Source: Pseudomonadota bacterium (lineage in GTDB: Bacteria; Pseudomonadota; Gammaproteobacteria; Steroidobacterales; Steroidobacteraceae). Taken from it: a DNA stretch of 48,719 bases. Of this stretch, positions 42,159 through 48,719 are shown piece by piece. The notes below the pieces were generated by a model, which ran no database searches, had not been told where the DNA came from, and was given only the letters and a program-made list of their open reading frames with translations. The stretch lies in the NCBI GenBank assembly GCA_019352035.1, contig JABBNZ010000021.1, positions 1 through 48,719 on the forward strand, in the 5' to 3' direction. Made by a program: the position numbers and the translations under genes. The stretch's first letter is position 1. Every line of letters starts with the position of its first letter.

Positions 42159-45154
42159 ATTCGAACACCCATCGGCCGAAGCTGGCCGATCTCCATTGGC
42201 TCGTCCGGCGCACCATCCGTGCCGCCGGAATGTCGCTCGCGCTCGGCGCGTTCGCTGCGCCGGCGCTCGCGCAGCAAACAAGTGGGACGGCACCCAAGAC
42301 CGGCTCAGATCCAGCGCAGGCCTTGTCCGCGCCTGCCGCCCCGGGCGGCTCCGATTCATCGAAGGCCGCCAGCGTCGCGGAGCTGCGGCAGGTCGTGGTG
42401 ACCGGAACGATGCTTCGCGGCGTCCGCGCGCCGGTCGGGGCCAGCCTGATCACCATCGGCCCGCAGAAGATCGCCGAAACCGGCGCACAGACAGTGCAGC
42501 AGGTTCTCGAGAACAACCCGGCCATCACCGGGTTTGGCAGTCCCGCCCAGGGCTCTCAAGGCAGCTTCGACGCCGCCGGCACCTATGCGCCGACGATCCA
42601 CGGCCTCGGCGCGAGCGCCAGCAACGGTACTTTGGTGCTGGTGGACGGGCAGCGGATGGTGCTCGGCGGCATCACGCACACGCTCTCCGACCCGAACATC
42701 ATCGCGCCCCTGATGATTCAGAGCATCCAGATCCTCCCCAACGGCGCTTCCTCGACATATGGATCGGACGCCGTTGCGGGAGTGATCAACATCATCACCC
42801 GCAAGAATTTCAAGGGTTTCGAGGCGACCGGCCAGTATGGGTTCGCCAACGGGTACAACGCGGAGAATGGCGGCGTCCTCTGGGGCGACAGCTTTGGCAA
42901 CACTTCGGTAATGGCCTCCATCAATTACGAGCAACGGAGCTCGCTGGGATATTCCCAGAGAGCTTTCAGCCGAGATGCCAACTACAAATCGAAGGGTGGG
43001 GCCAACTTTGACAACTACAGCTGCTCGCCGGCGAGCGCGCAGGTCGGCAAGAGCTTCTACCTGTATCCGTACACGAACGGCCCCGCCAGCGAGGCGGGCT
43101 GCACCACCAACGGTCAGGCGGATCTGCTGCCGCAGGAAGCCCGCACCAATGTCATGGTGAAGCTCACGCACGTCGTCAACGACAACCTCTCATTCAACGG
43201 CTCCCTCATATACTCGAACGAGTATTACCGCGCCTCGCAGCCCCGCGGCGCCATATCGGCCACCGCGTATGGGCCGGGAAGCGCGCCTCCGGGCGGCGCT
43301 GGCCAGATCAATCCGTTCTTCCAGGGTCCTCCCGGGGCGACCTCGGAGATTGTGAATTTCAATGCCAACAGTCTCCTCGGGCGCGGCGCATACTCCTCGG
43401 GCGGAACCAAGACCACCATGGGAAGGTTCAATGCGATATGGGACTTCAGCAGGAACTGGGAGGCAACCTTCGGAACGACGGTCGGGGAGTCCGATAACTC
43501 GGAGAAGATCATCGGCCAGATCTGCGGCAGCTGCTTCGATCTCGCCGTCAATGGCACCACCAACGCGAGCGGAAACCCGCTCCTGCCCTCGGTTCCGGGC
43601 ACGACAACGGTGGTGACGGACCTGCCGCTGACGACATCCAATGCGCTCAATGTCTGGAGCCCGACGGGCGCGGGCACTTCTACCGCGGTGCTAGGCAGGC
43701 TGGCGGACAACTCGATCGTGGAAAGCTCGCTCCAGACCTTCAAGGACGTGCTGCTCAAGATCGACGGCCCGGTCTTCCACATGCCGGCCGGGTCGGTGAA
43801 GGCGGCCGTAGGCGCGGAATATCTGCACTATGGGATCGCGCAGCAGGCCGTTGAGCCGAACAACACCGGGCCATCCAGCCAGGGCTCGATCGACGTGCTC
43901 CTGAACTGGGGACGCGACGTGAAATCGGCCTTTGCCGAGGTACTGGTGCCCGTTTTCGGCGGCGACGACCAGGCGATGCTGCTCAAGCGCCTCACCCTGG
44001 ATATCTCCGGCCGCATCGATAACTACAGCGACGTCGGCTCGACGGAGAATCCGCGTTTCGCGGTCGACTGGAGCCCGGTCAACGATTTGACGATCCGCGG
44101 CGACTACTCGCGGACGTTCGCCGCTCCGGCGCTGACCAGCATCGGTGACAACGGAGTCACCGTGGAGTCCGGTTTCTCCGGCACGACGGTCGTCAGCAAT
44201 CTTTCGATTCCGAACACCTTCCCCAATGCGATCGGCCTGCCTGGCTGCACGGCCGCGACACCCTACTGCACCATCGGCAATGCATCCGTGCCGGGCATGG
44301 AGGTGAATGGGCCGAATGCCAACCTCAAGCCGGAGACGGGCAAGAGCTGGTCCTTCGGGTTTACGTGGACTCCGCACCAGGTGCCCGGGCTCACCGTCGA
44401 TACGACGTTCTGGAATGTCGAGTATTTCGGCATGATCACCTCGCCGCTCGCAACGTTCGCCATCAGCTCTCCTGCTCTCAGTCCGCTTCTGACGCTCTTC
44501 CCCAGTGGGGCGACGCCGGGGCAGATCGCCGCTCTGGCGGGAAACAGGCCGCAGACGGGCGCGCTTCCTGCCAACGTCTACTACATCTACAATTACGAGC
44601 AGCAGAATGCGATCGACCTGGAGGCGAAGGGCATCGACAGCACGGAGAGCTACGTCAGGTCGACCTCCATCGGCACCTTGAGTGCGGACCTGCAGTGGGC
44701 TTTGAATCTCAAGATGGCGGAGCGGTTCGGCAGCAGTGGCTCGTGGTTCGACGTGCTGAACACGGATGGGTTCAATACCACGTTCCCGACGATGCGCATC
44801 GGCGCGACGCTCGATCTGGGGTGGGCACGCTCGGCCTATAGCGTGCACCTGATCACGAACTACGAGGGCTCGTACTACAACTGGAACGGAGCCGGGCCAT
44901 TTCCTCTGAAGCGCAATGCCCAGTTCCAACCGATTGGCGGCGGTCAGGGGATTCCGTCGCTCACGATCTACAACGCATTCGTGTCCTATGCGCCGCCCAA
45001 AGGCAGTCCGCTGCACGGCGCCGCGTTCACGCTGACGGTGAACAATCTTCTGGATACCAGCCCACCGTTTTATAACAGTCCTTTTGGCTATGATTCGAAC
45101 GCCGCCAATCCGATCGGGCGGGAGGCGATCCTGGCTGCCAGCTACAAGTGGTGA
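42143..45154 (+). CDS. TonB-dependent outer-membrane receptor
   Basis: The frame is open from 41918, but that would place the promoter inside the gene; GTG 42143 with GGGGG six bases upstream gives 1003 residues and a signal peptide (IRAAGMSLALGAFAAPALAQ). The plug follows: QVVVTGTMLRGVRAPVGASL, VQQVLENNPAITGFGSPAQG, LVLVDGQRMVLGG and ASSTYGSDAVAGVINIITRK. The C-terminus shows the closing strands LTVNNLLDTSPPFYN and a terminal aromatic residue (SYKW). It imports a bulky or scarce substrate using TonB energy; operator copy G and the aromatic cluster suggest a plant phenolic, glycoside or metal chelate rather than a generic siderophore. Confidence 0.92.
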   Translation: MESALNSNTHRPKLADLHWLVRRTIRAAGMSLALGAFAAPALAQQTSGTAPKTGSDPAQALSAPAAPGGSDSSKAASVAELRQVVVTGTMLRGVRAPVGASLITIGPQKIAETGAQTVQQVLENNPAITGFGSPAQGSQGSFDAAGTYAPTIHGLGASASNGTLVLVDGQRMVLGGITHTLSDPNIIAPLMIQSIQILPNGASSTYGSDAVAGVINIITRKNFKGFEATGQYGFANGYNAENGGVLWGDSFGNTSVMASINYEQRSSLGYSQRAFSRDANYKSKGGANFDNYSCSPASAQVGKSFYLYPYTNGPASEAGCTTNGQADLLPQEARTNVMVKLTHVVNDNLSFNGSLIYSNEYYRASQPRGAISATAYGPGSAPPGGAGQINPFFQGPPGATSEIVNFNANSLLGRGAYSSGGTKTTMGRFNAIWDFSRNWEATFGTTVGESDNSEKIIGQICGSCFDLAVNGTTNASGNPLLPSVPGTTTVVTDLPLTTSNALNVWSPTGAGTSTAVLGRLADNSIVESSLQTFKDVLLKIDGPVFHMPAGSVKAAVGAEYLHYGIAQQAVEPNNTGPSSQGSIDVLLNWGRDVKSAFAEVLVPVFGGDDQAMLLKRLTLDISGRIDNYSDVGSTENPRFAVDWSPVNDLTIRGDYSRTFAAPALTSIGDNGVTVESGFSGTTVVSNLSIPNTFPNAIGLPGCTAATPYCTIGNASVPGMEVNGPNANLKPETGKSWSFGFTWTPHQVPGLTVDTTFWNVEYFGMITSPLATFAISSPALSPLLTLFPSGATPGQIAALAGNRPQTGALPANVYYIYNYEQQNAIDLEAKGIDSTESYVRSTSIGTLSADLQWALNLKMAERFGSSGSWFDVLNTDGFNTTFPTMRIGATLDLGWARSAYSVHLITNYEGSYYNWNGAGPFPLKRNAQFQPIGGGQGIPSLTIYNAFVSYAPPKGSPLHGAAFTLTVNNLLDTSPPFYNSPFGYDSNAANPIGREAILAASYKW

Positions 45155-45191
45155 ACGGAGCGGGTTGAGCTCCGCTTCTGCTGACCCCTCG

Positions 45192-45230
45192 CCGCCGCGG
45201 CGGTGCCCCTGTGGCCGCCGCGGCGGTTTC
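45192..45230. terminator. Bidirectional terminator between TonB receptor and purU
   Basis: Two copies of the self-complementary CCGCCGCGGCGG (45192-45203 and 45215-45226) form a 12-base stem with an 11-base loop, followed by TTTC on the plus strand. It lies between two convergent genes. Confidence 0.6.
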
Positions 45231-45241
45231 TCGTCCGCGCC

Positions 45242-46180
45242 CTATTTCAGCACCACCGTCCTTCTTCCATTGTGGAACACGCGCCGCTCGGCATGCCATT
45301 TGATCGCTCTATTGAGCGCCACGGTCTCGAGCTCGCTGCCCACCACGGCCATGTCTTCGGCCGACTGGGTGTGATCGACGCGATCGACCTCCTGCTCGAT
45401 GATCGGACCTTCGTCGAGGTCCGCGGTCACGTAGTGGGCGGTGGCGCCAATCAGCTTCACGCCACGCTCGTGCGCCTGGTGGTAAGCCTTGGCGCCCTTG
45501 AAGCCGGGCAGGAATGAATGGTGAATGTTGATCGCCCTGCCGTCGAAGTGGCGGCAGGCATCGCCGGTGAGAATCTGCATGTAGCGCGCCAGAACCAGGA
45601 GCTCCGCGTCCGCATTCTCGAAGAGCTCGATCAGGCGCCGCTCCTGCTCCTGTCTGCGGCCGTCGATGATGGGCAGGTAGTGGTATGGGACGCCATGCCA
45701 TTCGACCAGGCTCCGCATGTCCTGGTGGTTGGAGACCACCGCCACTACCTCGACCGGCAGCGTTCCGGTGCTGCAGCGGTGCAGGATGCTGTTGAGACAA
45801 TGGCCGTGGCGGGAGACCGCGATGAGCACCCGGCAGCGCCGCCGTACATCGTGGAAGCGCCAGCGCATCTGCAGGCGCTTGCCGACCCGCTCGGCGAAGC
45901 TCCGGTCGAGGGCCTCGAGGTCCGGCATGCCGTTGCCGTTGTCATGAAACACCGTGCGCATGAACGACGTGCGCGTGTACGGGTCGTTGTGATGCTGCGC
46001 CTCGGTGATGTTGGCGTTGTGCTCGGCGAGAAATCCTGCGACGGACGCCACGACACCGGTCGTGTCAGGGCAGGAGGTGGTCAGGACGTGAAGCGGCGGG
46101 CTGCGCTCGCCGGCCGAAGTCCCGGACCCGGCGGCGGCGGGCTCCGCTCGAGCCGGCGCGTCGATGGGGGAATTTGACAA
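45242..46180 (-). CDS. purU: Formyltetrahydrofolate deformylase
   Basis: The 312-residue protein has an N-terminal ACT domain (LHVLTTSCPDTTGVVASVAG) and the formyltransferase fold: VVAVVSNHQDMRSLVEWHGV, ILTGDACRHFDGRAINIHHS, FLPGFKGAKAYHQAHERGVK and DLDEGPIIEQEV with catalytic Asn, His and Asp. PurU hydrolyses 10-formyl-THF to formate and THF. The apparent start is TTG 46180-46178; no ATG or GTG comes before the ACT domain. It lies 13 bases after the methylene-THF-reductase-like gene, with which it forms an operon for moving and discarding one-carbon units. Confidence 0.9.
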   Translation of the reverse strand: MSNSPIDAPARAEPAAAGSGTSAGERSPPLHVLTTSCPDTTGVVASVAGFLAEHNANITEAQHHNDPYTRTSFMRTVFHDNGNGMPDLEALDRSFAERVGKRLQMRWRFHDVRRRCRVLIAVSRHGHCLNSILHRCSTGTLPVEVVAVVSNHQDMRSLVEWHGVPYHYLPIIDGRRQEQERRLIELFENADAELLVLARYMQILTGDACRHFDGRAINIHHSFLPGFKGAKAYHQAHERGVKLIGATAHYVTADLDEGPIIEQEVDRVDHTQSAEDMAVVGSELETVALNRAIKWHAERRVFHNGRRTVVLK

Positions 46181-46193
46181 GGAAGACTCGGAC

Positions 46194-47144
46194 TCAGGAT
46201 TGGACGGTGAATTTGCTTCCGTCGGGTGCGAGATCGAAGGCGCCGTCCCTCACCGCGCGCAGCCAGCCGGCGGTCGCCAGAGCGCCTCCGAACGAGTACA
46301 CGTGCGGCTGCACGAGGCGCGAGCCGGATTGGCCGGCACATCCCCGCACCAGACCGAGCAGCATCTCATCGGGGCCGCCGGCAAGGCCGGTCAGGCTGGC
46401 CACGGCGCCCATATTGCTCACGAGCGAGCCGATGGAGGTGCCGACGCCGCATTGCATCGCGAATTTGAGCAGTTTCGTCAGCGGCGCGGGGCCCGCGATA
46501 CCGACGTGGACCGGCAGAGTAATGCCTTCCTGGGTCAGCATGCGGTCCCAGGCGCAGACGCCAGTGGGATTGAAGCCGAACTGGGTGACGATGTGCACGG
46601 CGATGCCCGATCGGGCCGAGAATTCCTGCTTGGCGCGCAAGGCGGCGAGCAGTTCCGCGGGCGGCACCGCCGGGTGTCCTTCAGGATGTCCGGCCACCCC
46701 GACTTGCTTCAGCCCCGCCCGCTCCAGCGCGCCGGTGGCGATCACCTCCAGCGTGCTGTTGAAGGGCCCGAGCGGACGAGGGAGATCACCGGCAACCAAT
46801 AGAATCCGCTCGATACCGTGCTCGTTCAGGCGCGCGAGGGCATCCTTCAAGGCCTGCTCGCTCGGCACTCTGCGGGCTACGATGTGCGGCGATGGCGTGA
46901 GGCCCACGGACCGGACCTTGATCGCGACACGCACCACATCCTCGATTGACGCCTTTGGCGTATGTGCGACGTAGACCGGCGTCCCCGCCGGCAGCTGCTG
47001 CGCCAGAGCCTCGAGCAGCTTCTCGTCGTGGGCGGAGACCTCCGTCGAGGCATTGCGCGCGAATGCGACTACGGCGCGCTTCAGGTCACGGAGGGTGTTC
47101 TGCCCGGGGGCGCTGATCTGGCTGTGACGCGGATTGGGGCTCAT
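46194..47144 (-). CDS. Methylenetetrahydrofolate-reductase-like protein
   Basis: With the start at ATG 47144-47142 the protein has 316 residues; a TTG 45 bases further up is less likely. It contains LPAGTPVYVAHTPKASIEDV, GIERILLVAGDLPRPLGPFN, LKQVGVAGHPEGHPAVP and VTQFGFNPTGVCAWDRML, which follow the MetF TIM barrel (flavin and folate contacts). The usual N-terminal EFFPP motif is replaced by ASTEVSAHD, so it is divergent and may run in the oxidative direction from methyl-THF. Divergent MetF proteins of this kind accompany THF-dependent aromatic O-demethylases in lignin-degrading bacteria; no demethylase gene is in this window. Confidence 0.8.
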   Translation of the reverse strand: MSPNPRHSQISAPGQNTLRDLKRAVVAFARNASTEVSAHDEKLLEALAQQLPAGTPVYVAHTPKASIEDVVRVAIKVRSVGLTPSPHIVARRVPSEQALKDALARLNEHGIERILLVAGDLPRPLGPFNSTLEVIATGALERAGLKQVGVAGHPEGHPAVPPAELLAALRAKQEFSARSGIAVHIVTQFGFNPTGVCAWDRMLTQEGITLPVHVGIAGPAPLTKLLKFAMQCGVGTSIGSLVSNMGAVASLTGLAGGPDEMLLGLVRGCAGQSGSRLVQPHVYSFGGALATAGWLRAVRDGAFDLAPDGSKFTVQS

Positions 47145-47334
47145 GAGGCTCGTCTGGCTCTTGGTGGGGTCGAAACGGCCCGTTGGCAAAGGCCACGAGC
47201 GCCCTAAACGTTAGCGCGTCCGCAGAGGAAGCAGAAATCGCAAATTGAGATAGGAGGCATCTTGAATGGAAATACGGGTCGTGGATTGCGCCCGCCGACG
47301 AGAGCCGATTGCACTGCCGGCGGAGTCCCCGCCC

Positions 47335-47353
47335 GTCACGGAGAGTCCGTGAC
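47335..47353. promoter_or_regulatory. Perfect inverted repeat in the metF-like/marR gap
   Basis: GTCACGGA and TCCGTGAC pair over eight bases around GAG. It lies between the divergent reductase-like and marR genes in a 313-base gap that has no other gene. It may be an operator or a structure in a leader; the position does not decide. Confidence 0.35.
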
Positions 47354-47398
47354 CGCGCGCCGTTCCTGGGCGGCGGAAGGCGACGGCGGTTGCGCCGC

Positions 47399-47436
47399 TT
47401 GCCGAGTGAAAATAGTTATGGTAAATAAGCATTATC
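47399..47436 (+). promoter_or_regulatory. Candidate marR promoter with overlapping AT-rich dyad
   Basis: TTGCCG (47399-47404) and TAAATA (47422-47427) at a 17-base spacing lie about 30 bases before marR. The AT-rich stretch ATAGTTATGGTAAATAAGCA that overlaps the -10 box, continuing into TTAT, contains an imperfect dyad of the ATA...TAT kind often bound by MarR proteins. Autoregulation is inferred. Confidence 0.4.
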
Positions 47437-47457
47437 GTTCGCGTACGGCGGTCCCTG

Positions 47458-47946
47458 ATGAGAATGCGCAGCACCCGCGCGAAGCCGGCGCCCCCGGCCG
47501 CTGACTCGACAGCACCCAGGCCCGTGCACCTGGGACCGCTGCGCGAGTTTGTCGGCTACCGGTTGCGGCGCGCCCAACTGTCGGTGCTGGCCGGTTTCGA
47601 GTTGGCGCTGCGCGAGCTCGGACTCTCTCCGGGGCAGCTCTCCGTTCTGATGGTGATTGCGCACAACGAGGGACTGACGCAATCGGATGTCTGCGCGGCG
47701 CTCGGCATCCAGCGCGCCAATTTCACGCCGCTTCTGCATGACCTCGAGGCGCGGGGCTACGCCATACGCGAAGTGCTGCCTGCGGATCGTCGATCAAATA
47801 CGTTGCGCCTGACGCTGCTCGGACGGGAAGCCGTCGCGCGGGCGCTGGCGCTGCACGAGCGGCTCGAGAAGCGAATCACGAGGTGTCTCGGCGCCACCGG
47901 CCGCTCGCAGCTCATCGAGCTGCTGCAAAAGCTGGAAGCCCTTTGA
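47458..47946 (+). CDS. MarR-family regulator
   Basis: The 162-residue protein has LRELGLSPGQLSVLMVIAHN, LTQSDVCAALGIQRANFTPL, HDLEARGYAIREV and PADRRSNTLRLTLLG, the winged helix-turn-helix and wing of MarR proteins. ATG 47458 is followed by another ATG two codons on; either may be used. It precedes an enoyl-CoA hydratase gene by 40 bases; MarR proteins that sense acyl-CoA or phenolic thioesters (for example FerR-like ones) often sit in that place. Confidence 0.88.
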   Translation: MRMRSTRAKPAPPAADSTAPRPVHLGPLREFVGYRLRRAQLSVLAGFELALRELGLSPGQLSVLMVIAHNEGLTQSDVCAALGIQRANFTPLLHDLEARGYAIREVLPADRRSNTLRLTLLGREAVARALALHERLEKRITRCLGATGRSQLIELLQKLEAL

Positions 47947-47986
47947 TCGTCTCCTTTCACGAATTCTCGACGGGAGTCATACAGCG

Positions 47987-48719
47987 GTGAGCCAGGAAAT
48001 CGTCTCGCTCGACCGGCAGGACGGCATCGCCGTGATCACGATCCGCAATCCGCCGGTCAATGTCATCAGCGCCGGCGTGCGAGCCGGATTGAGGGATGCG
48101 CTCACCGAGCTGGAGGGCATGAAGGACGTCCGCGCGGCCGTGCTCACGGCCGACGGGACCACCTTCTGCTCGGGCGCCGATATCGGGGAGTTCTCCGGTC
48201 CGCCGAAGGAGGCGGAGTACCGGGACCTCTTTCGACGGCTGGAGCAGTTCCGTCTTCCGATCGTGGCCGCCCTGCACGGCACGGTTCTGGGGGGCGGTCT
48301 CGAGATGGCGCTGGCGTGTCACTACCGTATTGCGGCCGCCGGGACCCGGCTCGGGCTGCCGGAGCTGACGCTAGGCATCATCCCCGGCGCCGGCGGTACG
48401 CAGCGTATGCCTCGTCTGATCGGGGTCGAGAAGACGCTCGAGCTGCTCTTCAGCGGCCGTCCCGTCGATGCGGCGCAGGCGCTCGAGCTGGGGTTCGTCG
48501 ATCAGGTGAGCGAAGGCGGGCTGCTGGCGGCCGCCGTTGCCTACGCGCGCTCGTTGGCAGCGCAGGGCTGGGGACCCCGGCGTACCTGCGATGCCACCGT
48601 GGATCCTGACAGCGCAACACCGCAGATCATCGAACGCCTGACCGCGAAAGCGAAAAGGCAGTTCCCCCATCGCGTCGCGCCCTTCAGCGCCATCGAGGCG
48701 GTCATGGCCTCTCTCGTGA
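47987..48719 (+). CDS. Enoyl-CoA hydratase domain, probably N-terminus of a FadJ/FadB-type protein (cut by window end)
   Basis: The GTG start at 47987 has GGGAG ten bases upstream. The 244 visible residues contain AAVLTADGTTFCSGADIGEF, VLGGGLEMALACHYRIAAA and GLPELTLGIIPGAGGTQRMP, the crotonase oxyanion hole and both catalytic Glu positions. The segment FPHRVAPFSAIEAVMASL beyond the crotonase domain is typical of the linker leading to a 3-hydroxyacyl-CoA dehydrogenase domain, so the gene is likely a bifunctional beta-oxidation enzyme continuing past the window. Its closeness to MarR suggests acyl-CoA-responsive control. Confidence 0.85.
   Translation, partial: MSQEIVSLDRQDGIAVITIRNPPVNVISAGVRAGLRDALTELEGMKDVRAAVLTADGTTFCSGADIGEFSGPPKEAEYRDLFRRLEQFRLPIVAALHGTVLGGGLEMALACHYRIAAAGTRLGLPELTLGIIPGAGGTQRMPRLIGVEKTLELLFSGRPVDAAQALELGFVDQVSEGGLLAAAVAYARSLAAQGWGPRRTCDATVDPDSATPQIIERLTAKAKRQFPHRVAPFSAIEAVMASLV

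Noticed and set aside
43691-45016. 441-residue open frame antisense to the TonB receptor
   Set aside because: No recognisable domain, low-complexity Arg-rich sequence, opposite a clear receptor gene.

Overview
The window is GC-rich bacterial chromosome. Strong TTGACA-type promoters, a TonB-dependent receptor, a Lig-type protocatechuate 4,5-cleavage pathway and PQQ, cytochrome b561 and twin-arginine exported redox proteins point to a proteobacterium. A gammaproteobacterium of the Steroidobacter kind or a sphingomonad-like organism would fit, but the lineage is a guess. No tRNA, rRNA, CRISPR array or transposase was seen.

Layout. 1-3.6 kb: the tail of a DUF1993 protein, a PepSY/ferredoxin-reductase fusion overlapping an OsmC protein, and two degraded genes (an isocitrate/isopropylmalate dehydrogenase remnant and a cupin with an internal deletion). 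3.5-8.2 kb: a membrane GGDEF/EAL protein and a paaK-paaI pair. 8.3-16.6 kb: a LysR regulator with two helix-turn-helix units, divergent from a tightly packed operon ligK-ligU-(6PGDH-like)-ligJ-ligI-ligA-ligB-ligC that encodes every step from protocatechuate to pyruvate plus oxaloacetate. 16.6-24 kb: an exported dienelactone-hydrolase-like protein, an IclR stub, a small HTH protein, quiC (3-dehydroshikimate dehydratase, which makes protocatechuate), a VOC protein, a TetR regulator, a second TIM-barrel protein with QuiC-like metal ligands and an MFS transporter. 24-30 kb: an operon of CoA-acylating aldehyde dehydrogenase, ThDP enzyme and HMG-CoA-lyase-like protein, then a secreted type-B carboxylesterase. 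30.4-34.4 kb: an exported PQQ dehydrogenase with a heme c tail, a ThuA-like protein and cytochrome b561. 34.4-45.2 kb: a TPR/2OG-oxygenase protein, a second TetR, a quinate/shikimate dehydrogenase, a LysR, a secreted Asp-box propeller, a third TetR and a large TonB receptor. 45.2-48.7 kb: purU and a methylenetetrahydrofolate-reductase-like gene, a MarR regulator and the start of a FadJ/FadB-type enoyl-CoA hydratase gene cut by the window end.

The genes read together as a catabolic island for plant-derived hydroaromatic and phenolic compounds. Polymers or esters would be taken up (TonB receptor) and hydrolysed (esterase, DLH-like protein). Quinate or shikimate would be oxidised (PQQ dehydrogenase, shikimate dehydrogenase) to 3-dehydroshikimate, which QuiC converts to protocatechuate for the Lig operon.

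The strongest new signal is regulatory. Eight copies of a 14-bp palindrome-like element, consensus ACNATCTRGTNCGT, perfect in one copy (ACGAACTAGTTCGT), sit inside or right next to recognisable promoters across 24 kb. They precede quiC, the VOC gene, the aldehyde dehydrogenase operon, the esterase, the PQQ operon, the shikimate dehydrogenase, the TonB receptor and the IclR stub region. Three closely similar TetR proteins are encoded among them and are the obvious candidate binders. The Lig operon has no copy and appears to be under its own LysR.
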